DNA of 64,000 nt, taken from M3007 sp031373665. Its GTDB lineage: Bacteria; Bacteroidota; Bacteroidia; Chitinophagales; Saprospiraceae. The notes under the pieces were generated by a model. The model was given only the letters and a program-made list of their open reading frames with translations. It was not told where the DNA came from and did not search any database. Both the position numbers and the translations under genes were made by a program. Each line of letters opens with the position of its first letter. Position 1 is the first letter of the stretch. The DNA lies in assembly GCA_031373665.1 (NCBI GenBank), contig JANMMZ010000031.1:1-64000 (forward strand). The letters are read 5' to 3'. This document shows, piece after piece, positions 31,801 through 38,919 of the stretch.

Positions 31801-34209
31801 AGCCTAGGCATAGATAGGTCTCAGAAACTACTATCTCCAGAGATTACACGCAAATATAGTGCTAACATCAAGCAAACCGAGGCTCGTGCCTATGCTTTGG
31901 AAAATTTTAAGACACAACTAGAAGTCCTCAATACACATACCCTGAATGACTTGGAGACCTACCTCCCATTGCTGAAAAAACTGAAGGCCATGCAAATTAA
32001 AAAAAGCATGCTTTCTTTGGCTTTACACAGCGAAAAGGCTCGATTAGATAGCATGGCCTTACACGATATTTCAGCATTAACCTATTTGGAGATGGTACTA
32101 AACCAATCAACTATTGAGGGGGCTTTCGATTGGGATCCTTTAGGTTTTGTACAAGTCGAACTAGAAGAAATTCGTTTAGATAGTATGCGAGAAACAGCCG
32201 AGGGTACCATAGTCCCAATGCTTGGTACAGATACATTTCGATTGAGTTTATATGAAAACCTAGAAATGCTTTCTGTCCTATCTGGCAAAGCAGAATCCAT
32301 CAACCAAGAGGTAGATCTCGCCAATGCCTTTTTGGACAACCTAGCACTGACGATGCACAAACAATTTGACCGTATCGGCAACCTCAGAACGCAAAAGGTT
32401 AGTCCAGCCATGTTGGACACCCTACACCGTTATTTTCTTCATAGCAGTGCGCTGACCCAAGGCAGTTTGCTGGTTGATGGTACTATCCTTGAAATGAATT
32501 TGATTGATGTTATGGACTCCCTGTTGGTTGGGCATTCCCCTGCCCGTGCTATGTATGAGTCTCCGTTAGACAGCGCAGATATAGCCCGTTATGATGCGCT
32601 TTGCGCAGCCAAGGTGGTTCGACCAACCCTCGTTTCTGGGAATCCCTTCTTAGACTATTTCGACCAAGTCCAGCCTTTTCAGATCATGGGCCAATCGCCC
32701 AAGCCGCTCATGCGAGAGTTGCAAGAGGTGCGCACCAGTATTGCCAAAATGGAACAAATTGGCCGCGATTACCAGAACATCATGGTATCACTCCGCGATA
32801 AGTATGCCCCCACCCTTGTACCGGCTCTGTCGCAGGTAGAGCAGTTTGACACTTTGACCCAGATTACGTTGCTCTGGATGCACGCTTTCAAAAGCGGAAC
32901 ACGGGTGCGGAAGCCTATTGTTTGGCAAGATAGCACCTTCCTGCACTTGACCAAGCGTCGTGCCGATGGTACAGAAATACGTTATGACAGTTTGCAAGTT
33001 ATCCAACGTCAGATCGCTTCTACTGCTGGCCTCCGCCAGTGGATGACTCCAAGAGAATTTAATGAAATCATGGACGATACACTCTTACGTCAAGCATTTC
33101 TAGGCTTACTCTACCAACGGCTCAATGCCGTGGGCGATAACATGCAATACGCTACTTCAAATATGACATTGCTGGCAGCAAAACTGATGAATACCCTTTA
33201 TGAAGTGGATGATGCCCGCGAGTCGTTGCGCTATAAAAAGAGAAACAGCCAATCATTGGGGTTTGAAGACTATTATCCCTTTATCCGCACCACGGTGGAT
33301 ATGCTAAATGTGGTCTTTGCCACCCCGCTTCGCTCTAGTAGCACAGCACTGGATAAGCGTTTCCCGGCTTTAGCAGAAGTACCAGACATATCCAATGAAG
33401 CACTTTCTTTATTTGAGCATGTATTCGCTGGCAACTATGCCAATGCCATCCGAAATGTGGTACGACTACTGACTATTACGTGGGGATTAACGCCCGAAGG
33501 GCAGGCTCGAAAGGAAAGTATGCATGGCCAAGGCCACTCGAACAAAGAAAATCGGATAGCGCACCGATTAGATGGACGCCGAGAGAGACAAAACAAAAAA
33601 ATCAAATCTTCGATTCTTGTTTATGGTTCGTTTATGGCCAATATGGCTGAGGCCAAATCTCCAGATCAGGTGAAATCTGCCATTCGTGCCGTCGCCGTGC
33701 CTCCGGGCAACTCTTCGGTAAAACGCAGTACACGGATGAATCTGGATGTGAATGGTTATTTTGGCCTATCTATGTTTCAAGAGCGGTTGCTTTCAGATAG
33801 TATCCCTAGCAATTTTAGAAGAAAACTCGGTGCCGCACTCACCGTACCAGTTGGTGTTTCGTTTAGTATGGGTCAGTTTGGTAGAAAGGAACGCGGGTCA
33901 TTTACCTTATTTTTCCCTATATTAGACCTCGGTGCGGTCACTTCATATCGTTTGGGCGAAGAAGGCTCTCAAGCAGATCTGCCTAAATTGAGTTTTAGCA
34001 ACCTTATCACCCCTGGTGCTTATTTATTTTGGAATATTTCAAAATCTCCATTCACCGTTGGATTGGGCGGCCAGTTGGGGCCTCAGTTGCGAAAAATTAC
34101 GATAGACGGCACTAAAATAGAATCAAGTGCTTACCGAATAGGTGCTACATTGGCCATAGATGTACCCATTTTTAATTTCTATACAAGGCAGGATAAAAAA
34201 GGGAAATAG
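28891..34209 (+). CDS. Very large secreted protein (1772 aa), unknown function
   Basis: An exported protein with a signal peptide at residues 1-23 (VSSLWAQ). The N-terminal third (about 25-600) is mostly beta with a Cys-containing extracellular character. The middle (about 650-1500) is long, charged and largely helical, with segments such as LSDFIVERAQEELNINFLNRL and ERKANLEEDIRRKIAENLRENALEREQL suggestive of coiled coils. The C-terminal part (about 1600-1772) has alternating amphipathic strands (VNGYFGLSMF, LTVPVGVSFSMGQFG, FTVGLGGQLGPQL) like an outer-membrane barrel. There is no T9SS sorting domain. I do not recognise a named family. It is monocistronic and convergent with the CHAT gene. 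A structural or scaffold role at the outer membrane is only a guess. Confidence 0.87.
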   Translation: MKQSSILALTYFLLLIPVSSLWAQSLYQDAKSLARIIKSSENKTDSDDYWCRLTQSIPFIYADDFVDFMEERPVASSEAYNYIIINKGKYPDTLIFYQKSALSADSSVLFHCVIKYDFCIMEVKKEGGIRITSPYNELIASSDTMLVGSDIYFTNTGTSKTNFTVITTQTGNANIEYFHNNQYNFDKSGVYIFPTLPPDGDVMEFMNFGKPQLKIQSQYFTDSLVCEMVADSINISESSQERNIKKGFKLTSGKNFAVLFNKINLNLFSGDKELTFVGIFDPSETLFYISGETEGAKISAKIKVNPNEQLPNLSDLKLHPDSIPINGRYKEIALRKEGKCGFYNQLVLFKGKKLLRSVQLPMPRQLTDIQYNPKTDNIDFRILRDIHAKDYAYLLYRKQFTLSVPDSFALKSLSYLGRPIDYCCGYNNYHSSYRALGTDGMRMNSDQVDSLILFQFIEIKKGQDTTKTEISLAVLKQKMLFDSTLYIISLDMESMTPNRGILDFTDTYFRFWYHNPNEDIEANQEVFDWYPAIDPDLKIFIRNGLANFYCAPAVVEEKFSEPVLEKDSLCVLLGTHSQLKATDLASDNLWGEISEKYRHNPFLDKYLQDHLANNVVEQLPSTSNTDIGTRIGDRLGDYFAWQKYIFDEAQLDSTKQVSYAALTETYRTAIPTASENLQAASEQFGSESKKLRRGLNTADLAAGLSDFIVERAQEELNINFLNRLKVNISNDSSEFKILFEKSAQVMADFDIRQYRTLLTFARTAFEQDLRNLGVKFPKLFDLPKYQEMQNDPNVYNIFLLYDIANKVYEDMPIDTVLLHVHSRLRERKANLEEDIRRKIAENLRENALEREQLSAIVDSFSVARQQYESANAALLKAYARNIWRPTANLVVQPSTNKNYLRERFFDQFPRPIMYSAREEVLEECEYCNPEYVFAQNNIKGDPDYEYLINHLIFNQFDDFFAKKPDSTLTISLGIDRSQKLLSPEITRKYSANIKQTEARAYALENFKTQLEVLNTHTLNDLETYLPLLKKLKAMQIKKSMLSLALHSEKARLDSMALHDISALTYLEMVLNQSTIEGAFDWDPLGFVQVELEEIRLDSMRETAEGTIVPMLGTDTFRLSLYENLEMLSVLSGKAESINQEVDLANAFLDNLALTMHKQFDRIGNLRTQKVSPAMLDTLHRYFLHSSALTQGSLLVDGTILEMNLIDVMDSLLVGHSPARAMYESPLDSADIARYDALCAAKVVRPTLVSGNPFLDYFDQVQPFQIMGQSPKPLMRELQEVRTSIAKMEQIGRDYQNIMVSLRDKYAPTLVPALSQVEQFDTLTQITLLWMHAFKSGTRVRKPIVWQDSTFLHLTKRRADGTEIRYDSLQVIQRQIASTAGLRQWMTPREFNEIMDDTLLRQAFLGLLYQRLNAVGDNMQYATSNMTLLAAKLMNTLYEVDDARESLRYKKRNSQSLGFEDYYPFIRTTVDMLNVVFATPLRSSSTALDKRFPALAEVPDISNEALSLFEHVFAGNYANAIRNVVRLLTITWGLTPEGQARKESMHGQGHSNKENRIAHRLDGRRERQNKKIKSSILVYGSFMANMAEAKSPDQVKSAIRAVAVPPGNSSVKRSTRMNLDVNGYFGLSMFQERLLSDSIPSNFRRKLGAALTVPVGVSFSMGQFGRKERGSFTLFFPILDLGAVTSYRLGEEGSQADLPKLSFSNLITPGAYLFWNISKSPFTVGLGGQLGPQLRKITIDGTKIESSAYRIGATLAIDVPIFNFYTRQDKKGK

Positions 34210-34254
34210 CACTTAGATCTACTTTGGCGTTTTAGAAAATCATTAAAAACTTTA

Positions 34255-34284
34255 GCCAGCGGTTCTGACTCAAAACCACTGGCC
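34255..34284. terminator. Hairpin terminator between convergent genes
   Basis: GCCAGCGGTT (34255-34264) pairs with AACCACTGGC (34274-34283) with one mismatch. T-rich tracts flank it on both strands, better on the minus strand, so it probably ends both the 1772-aa and CHAT transcripts. Confidence 0.6.
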
Positions 34285-34332
34285 AAAATTTTCACAAAAA
34301 TGATTAATATTGACAGGGCAATACGCACAAAT

Positions 34333-37173
34333 TTACAAATATTCCCCATATCTCTTACGTTTTTTATACCTCCAGTAGACAAATAATAAGATAAGCGTGG
34401 TAACCCCAAGTAAATACCAGCCCCAAGATATTTGGGAGGTTTCAGTTGTAAAAACCAGTGGCCTCATGTCGCCGACTGCAGAAAAATTGGCCCAAAATGG
34501 CGGGATAGATCGCTCTGAAACCGTATTATTGAGGTAATAGAGTAGTGTGTTTTGTAGTGCGATATCCTTAGATTGACCCGATTTTAAATTTTTATAGAAG
34601 GAAATCATCTGATCCCGACTTGCTCTGTCATCTGCTTTCCAAAGGTTTATCACAGTGGCGCGGCAACCGGCAAGTGCCATTGCCCGACCAAGACTAAGCA
34701 TGCCTTCTCCGTGTTTAAACTGCCCTAATCCACTTTCACAGCTGCTGATTACTGCCATTTCGGTGTTCAAGTTCAGTGCATATAATTCACTGGAGGTCAG
34801 GATATTCGCGTCTGTCTCTGTTGCTTTTGAGAATAGAATGGCAAGGCCAGTCGGATCATGCGGGTCTGTTTCGACTGTGTGCAGGGAGAGATGTAAAATG
34901 TTGTAATCTGAAGCGTTTGAGAGGAAATTAGGCTTTGTAGCCCTTTCATTGACCCATTTTTGCCCTCCGGTCAGTCGTGCAATGGAGTCCACTTCACTAT
35001 CTGCAAAATTAAGGGTATCCTGACCGCCACGCAGCGCAAGCAAAAAATGCAATGCCATTGTATCGTTCGATTTTTCTAGGGTACTGAATGTAAAAGGATC
35101 GCGATAATTGGTGCCAAAACCGCCAAATCCATATCGGGGAATCGCCTTTGCCAACGATTCATTTTCTGTATAAATATCGGATGAAAAACGATAACTAACA
35201 GCCATTTTCTTGATTAAAACGGGCAAGTCTAGGTCTTTCCACCCGCCAGAAAATGGCTGCGTGAGGAATGCTGAAAATGGCAATCTGGCCAGATTTTTAT
35301 CTGGCACTACGAATAAACGTTGAGTTTTCGGATGTTTTACCAAAGCATCTTTCAGCAAAAAATCAAAAAGATTTGTTGCACTGCGCAGGTATGTTTTTTC
35401 AGCGCGTGCAGCAGAATCATTGATCCAATCCCAATCGCTAACGGAACGGCGGAAACCATCGGTCACCTGTTTAAAGTCTGTGGAAATGCTCTTTTGTTCT
35501 ACATCAAAGCCATCGTTTGAAACAGTAAAAATGTAGAGTACTTTTTCACCAAGGAAATACTCCATCAGCAGCGAAGTATCATCTAATTGTTTTTGAAGAT
35601 TTTTCAGCAAAAAAGTGGCCGTATCTGGTTTGAGCAGCGACAAGTGCAGGTTGTTTCGGAATTGATCAATTTTTCGTTTCACTTGAAAAAGCGCGGAGCG
35701 GGTTGAATCAGATGGCGCGTCATTCAGTTGGTTTTGAAGGGCAGCAGCAGCGAGTCGAAGATCGCGTAAAAGGCGTATAGAGTCACTGGAAACACCCGCA
35801 TGGAACATGTGCTCTTTTTCTAAAAGGGCTGTTCGGAGTACGCTGGCTTTCGATTTACTGGCGAAAAGAAACGCTTTTTCAAGGGCAGATTTATCGCCCG
35901 TCAGTTCGGAAAAACGAATGGCGAGTACCATTGGTTTTTCATAAAAATTTTGAAAAGCATATTCGCCGAGCCAAAGCCGGGAATCATCCTCTACAAAAGC
36001 AGTTTTGAGTTGTTGTATGATTTGAATGGCACATAAGGCTGATTCGAGTGCTGCACGTACATATTGAACCGTTTCATTTTTTGTTAAAGCCGGCCTTTTT
36101 TGACGTGAAATCTGCTCAAGCGCAGCCGTTTTACCATTCAATGCTTCCATGGCCCAAACCTCCGTTGGCAGAGAATCCGTAGGCGGATTATCCAAATCAT
36201 GCAGGGGATGAAAAGTGGGTGTTGCGGCCTGTATGGCGGACTGAAAGTAGCGGAGCGCCTGTTGCGGGTTTCCTTTTTTCAAAAAGGCATCGCCGAGGAG
36301 ATTACAGTTCTTGGCTCGTTTCCAATCGGCAATGGTCGGGTCAATGGGCAATAATTCCAGGCTTTTTTTCAAATATGGAATGGCTTCCTCTGTGTGCCGT
36401 GCCGTGAGCAGAATACTTCCGAAGGCTAATAAATTTTCGGATGCTGCGTCCTTATTGTTTATATCAAAGAGGTCTGGGCGACTTGCTTTCAATTGTTGGC
36501 CAATACGCAAGGCATCCGCTGTGTGGCCTCGGGCGAGGGCAATTTCAGCCGCCTGTAATTCAAACGAACCGTCTTTGTTTGCTTGATATTTTTGACCAAG
36601 GCGATTGTGCCATTCTGCATTTTGCAAGTCTCCTACATTGAAATAGGCCTGACATAGGTTCTTATGATTTCTAGTCAATTCGACAGAATCTGAATTTTCT
36701 TCATTTAATCGAATCGCCGCCTGATAATTTTGAATGGCTTTTGTATGATCTCCCAATTGGCCATAAGCGGCACCAAGGTTGTTATAAATTCCATTTAACT
36801 TTGATTCAAGGCCATATCTTTCAAACAGTGAAGCAGCTTTTTCAAGAGGCAAAATGGATTTTTGGTAATGCTTAGTGTGAAAATAAACCCAACCTTGCAA
36901 ACCATCATAAAAACCAGAAATCGTATCATCCACTTGTGCAAATTGGCTGCTCAAAGAATCAATCAGCGCAAACGATTCCTTTTCCTTTTTAGCATTATAC
37001 AGATCCAATACCTGTTGCCGATGCGTCAGATAAACCGCTTTGGTGCGACCCGTTTTTTCAGTTTCAGATATTGGGAAACCATCTGGAACCTTGTTCTTTT
37101 TCTCCCCACAACCCAAACAAATCGAGATGGTGAGGAGAAAAAAAACGACATTAACCTTACATGTAGCATGCAT
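34333..37173 (-). CDS. TPR-CHAT caspase-like peptidase, membrane anchored
   Basis: A 946-aa protein with a secretion signal (a weak LGC lipobox near residue 20), TPR repeats over about residues 60-420, a helical linker, and a C-terminal CHAT domain (about 640-905), a caspase/gingipain-clan cysteine peptidase fold. The catalytic dyad is visible as H765 in HLSLHT and C812 in ISSCESGLG. A transmembrane helix (WGWYLLGVTTLILLFVYW) and a basic tail (RYKKRKR) end the chain, so the peptidase probably faces the periplasm. The start at 37173 is chosen over 37254, which overlaps the upstream gene. The upstream T9SS gene ends only 5 bp away, so both share a promoter that carries the GTCACC-N13-GGGCTT motif (38817-38843). 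Substrate unknown. Confidence 0.92.
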   Translation of the reverse strand: MHATCKVNVVFFLLTISICLGCGEKKNKVPDGFPISETEKTGRTKAVYLTHRQQVLDLYNAKKEKESFALIDSLSSQFAQVDDTISGFYDGLQGWVYFHTKHYQKSILPLEKAASLFERYGLESKLNGIYNNLGAAYGQLGDHTKAIQNYQAAIRLNEENSDSVELTRNHKNLCQAYFNVGDLQNAEWHNRLGQKYQANKDGSFELQAAEIALARGHTADALRIGQQLKASRPDLFDINNKDAASENLLAFGSILLTARHTEEAIPYLKKSLELLPIDPTIADWKRAKNCNLLGDAFLKKGNPQQALRYFQSAIQAATPTFHPLHDLDNPPTDSLPTEVWAMEALNGKTAALEQISRQKRPALTKNETVQYVRAALESALCAIQIIQQLKTAFVEDDSRLWLGEYAFQNFYEKPMVLAIRFSELTGDKSALEKAFLFASKSKASVLRTALLEKEHMFHAGVSSDSIRLLRDLRLAAAALQNQLNDAPSDSTRSALFQVKRKIDQFRNNLHLSLLKPDTATFLLKNLQKQLDDTSLLMEYFLGEKVLYIFTVSNDGFDVEQKSISTDFKQVTDGFRRSVSDWDWINDSAARAEKTYLRSATNLFDFLLKDALVKHPKTQRLFVVPDKNLARLPFSAFLTQPFSGGWKDLDLPVLIKKMAVSYRFSSDIYTENESLAKAIPRYGFGGFGTNYRDPFTFSTLEKSNDTMALHFLLALRGGQDTLNFADSEVDSIARLTGGQKWVNERATKPNFLSNASDYNILHLSLHTVETDPHDPTGLAILFSKATETDANILTSSELYALNLNTEMAVISSCESGLGQFKHGEGMLSLGRAMALAGCRATVINLWKADDRASRDQMISFYKNLKSGQSKDIALQNTLLYYLNNTVSERSIPPFWANFSAVGDMRPLVFTTETSQISWGWYLLGVTTLILLFVYWRYKKRKRYGEYL

Positions 37174-37178
37174 TGTAC

Positions 37179-38768
37179 CTAATACTTCATTACTTTTAAA
37201 GTAGCAACTCCGGTCACACCCTGAAGTTGAACAAAATAGATTCCGGAAGGCCATGTTTCGGTTTGGAAGTCGAGGGTGGCATGACCAGAAATGGTTTTAC
37301 TGGATATTTTTTTACCAGAAAAATCAAATATTTTAACTTGTGCCGTTTCTCCTGGTTTAAGGGGGGGCGGTTGTATGCTTAGGTTTTCTGAAAATGGATT
37401 TGGGGAGGCCGAAATTTTAATGTCTGCTGTGTGTACAGATAGGTCGCTTCTCTCGCGTGGGATGCACGGGTATTGATCTGAATTTTCTAGAACAGGAACC
37501 TTTGATAAATTTGTTTCCACAGGATCTTCCTTATCAAAAACGATTTCAGCCGAATTGAGAATAACACTGCCTGGGTCAAGATTAGCCAATGTATTTATGG
37601 TGAAAGAGAACTCTCCAATAGTCTTACTATACATGTAGTCAGAAATAGGCGGTGGAGTCGTTTGATTTATACCGGGCAAGTTAATGTCGGGAAATGTGAA
37701 TGTAGCAATATTGGGGGGCGTAAAATTATAAACAATCGGATAATGACTAGACCCAGTTATGGTGAGTGAATATGGATCTAACTGTATGTCATCCAATATA
37801 TCTGTAATGACTATGTTTTTTGCTTCGGCTTCGCCATCATTTTGAAATGAGATGTGATATTCGAGGGTTGCCGAATCTGCGCCTGCACATAAAAATGTCT
37901 GATTTGCGATTTTATGATTGGGATCGTGTGGATAAGCACTTTTGGTCTGCATGAACGTAAGTTTTGAGTTGTCCTCCATCTTACAAGGATGACCGGCTAA
38001 AACGGGAAGTGAAAATGCGGAATTAAGAATATTGGCTTGATAATCAATGACAGATGGGACAGGAGATGTAGGTATTGGAATACTTAATTTAAGAAATAAA
38101 TTTTGTACAGAATTGGGCGGAACGACGATGTTGGTCAACGTGAGACTTCTGTCAAAAGAGCCTATAGGGCCAGGGATTGTTACTGGTGTACCCCAGGCAG
38201 GGCTGGACGGAGCCGAAGCATCAAACATTGACTGGTCACTTTTGTATAAAAACTCAAGGTCAACGGTTCTTTTGCAATCAGTGCCATTTTTGACGGTCAG
38301 GACAACAAATTGGAAATGACCAACCCCATAAACAGGCCCCCAAGAAGTCCCTATTTCCAGATTTCCAGAAATAGGATAAATAGGGGCAGGAGTGGCGGCA
38401 AAAGGCGTATTTACAACAATGGTACGTGCTGGCGGCGGAGAAGTGTCTTTGTCTTTTGCAAACCAGGCCATGATCGTATGAGGGCCTCCCGTTTCAAAAT
38501 GATGGGTGCGTGTAATAATACCGGACAGGCTCATCCCCTGATCAAACTGACCATCGTCGTAGAGAATAAAAAATGCAGTTTCAGCAAAGCCTAGACCTAC
38601 AGGCTGCCCATAAAAATCACAAGCCACATCGGACGTAGTCGAGGTAAAGACGGGGATTAACCCAGGGATTGGAGGAGGGCAGAATGGTAGTTCAATTTTC
38701 TGAGCAAATATTGGGGATGCCATCAAGAAGAAGCCTGATACAATAAGAGTAAGGAGATGCTTATACAT
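37179..38768 (-). CDS. T9SS-secreted surface protein, first gene of the CHAT operon
   Basis: A 529-aa exported protein. The signal peptide ends at ASPIFAQ (residue about 22). Residues about 25-270 form beta-sandwich modules; about 290-430 resemble a DUF11/DUF7619-type conserved repeat seen in Bacteroidota surface proteins (ATLEYHISFQNDGEAEAKNIVITDIL, then GEFSFTINTLANLDPGSVILNSAEIVFD). The last 80 residues are a T9SS type A sorting domain (ISASPNPFSENL to LKVMKY). It is followed after 5 bp by the CHAT-peptidase gene, an unusually tight pairing that suggests the two products act together, for example as surface substrate and peptidase. The ECF-like motif 49 bp upstream points towards this gene. 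Confidence 0.9.
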   Translation of the reverse strand: MYKHLLTLIVSGFFLMASPIFAQKIELPFCPPPIPGLIPVFTSTTSDVACDFYGQPVGLGFAETAFFILYDDGQFDQGMSLSGIITRTHHFETGGPHTIMAWFAKDKDTSPPPARTIVVNTPFAATPAPIYPISGNLEIGTSWGPVYGVGHFQFVVLTVKNGTDCKRTVDLEFLYKSDQSMFDASAPSSPAWGTPVTIPGPIGSFDRSLTLTNIVVPPNSVQNLFLKLSIPIPTSPVPSVIDYQANILNSAFSLPVLAGHPCKMEDNSKLTFMQTKSAYPHDPNHKIANQTFLCAGADSATLEYHISFQNDGEAEAKNIVITDILDDIQLDPYSLTITGSSHYPIVYNFTPPNIATFTFPDINLPGINQTTPPPISDYMYSKTIGEFSFTINTLANLDPGSVILNSAEIVFDKEDPVETNLSKVPVLENSDQYPCIPRERSDLSVHTADIKISASPNPFSENLSIQPPPLKPGETAQVKIFDFSGKKISSKTISGHATLDFQTETWPSGIYFVQLQGVTGVATLKVMKY

Positions 38769-38816
38769 GCACGCGCTTGTTTAAAGTAGTGAGACAAAAA
38801 TGTTTACTCTATTACA

Positions 38817-38843
38817 AAGCCCCAATGTACGATGAGGTGACAC
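38817..38843 (-). promoter_or_regulatory. Putative ECF promoter R4 (GTCACC-N13-GGGCTT)
   Basis: On the minus strand, AGTGTCACC is followed after 13 nt by GGGCTT (38817-38822). The same core and spacing occur at 45155-45181, 45206-45232 and 45428-45454 near the second ECF sigma gene. It points at the T9SS/CHAT operon start 49 bp downstream. Confidence 0.6.
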
Positions 38844-38862
38844 TTTTTTTCAAAAAAAAATT

Positions 38863-38910
38863 AAAAAGCCAAAAGCCACCCTGCTTTTCAGGGTGACCTT
38901 TGGCTTTTTA
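38863..38910 (-). terminator. Strong rho-independent terminator
   Basis: AAAAAGCCAAA and TTTGGCTTTTT arms plus an inner CACCCTG/CAGGGTG stem form a long hairpin. It ends the lipase-like gene transcript (stop at 38920) and separates it from the CHAT operon. A and T tracts on both sides could allow bidirectional use. Confidence 0.9.
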
Positions 38911-38919
38911 TTCAGCATT

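Noticed and set aside
34333..37173. Possibility that the TPR-CHAT gene is part of a type III-E CRISPR (Craspase) system
   Set aside because: No cas gene or CRISPR array is present, and the protein has a secretion signal and membrane helix, unlike cytoplasmic Craspase.
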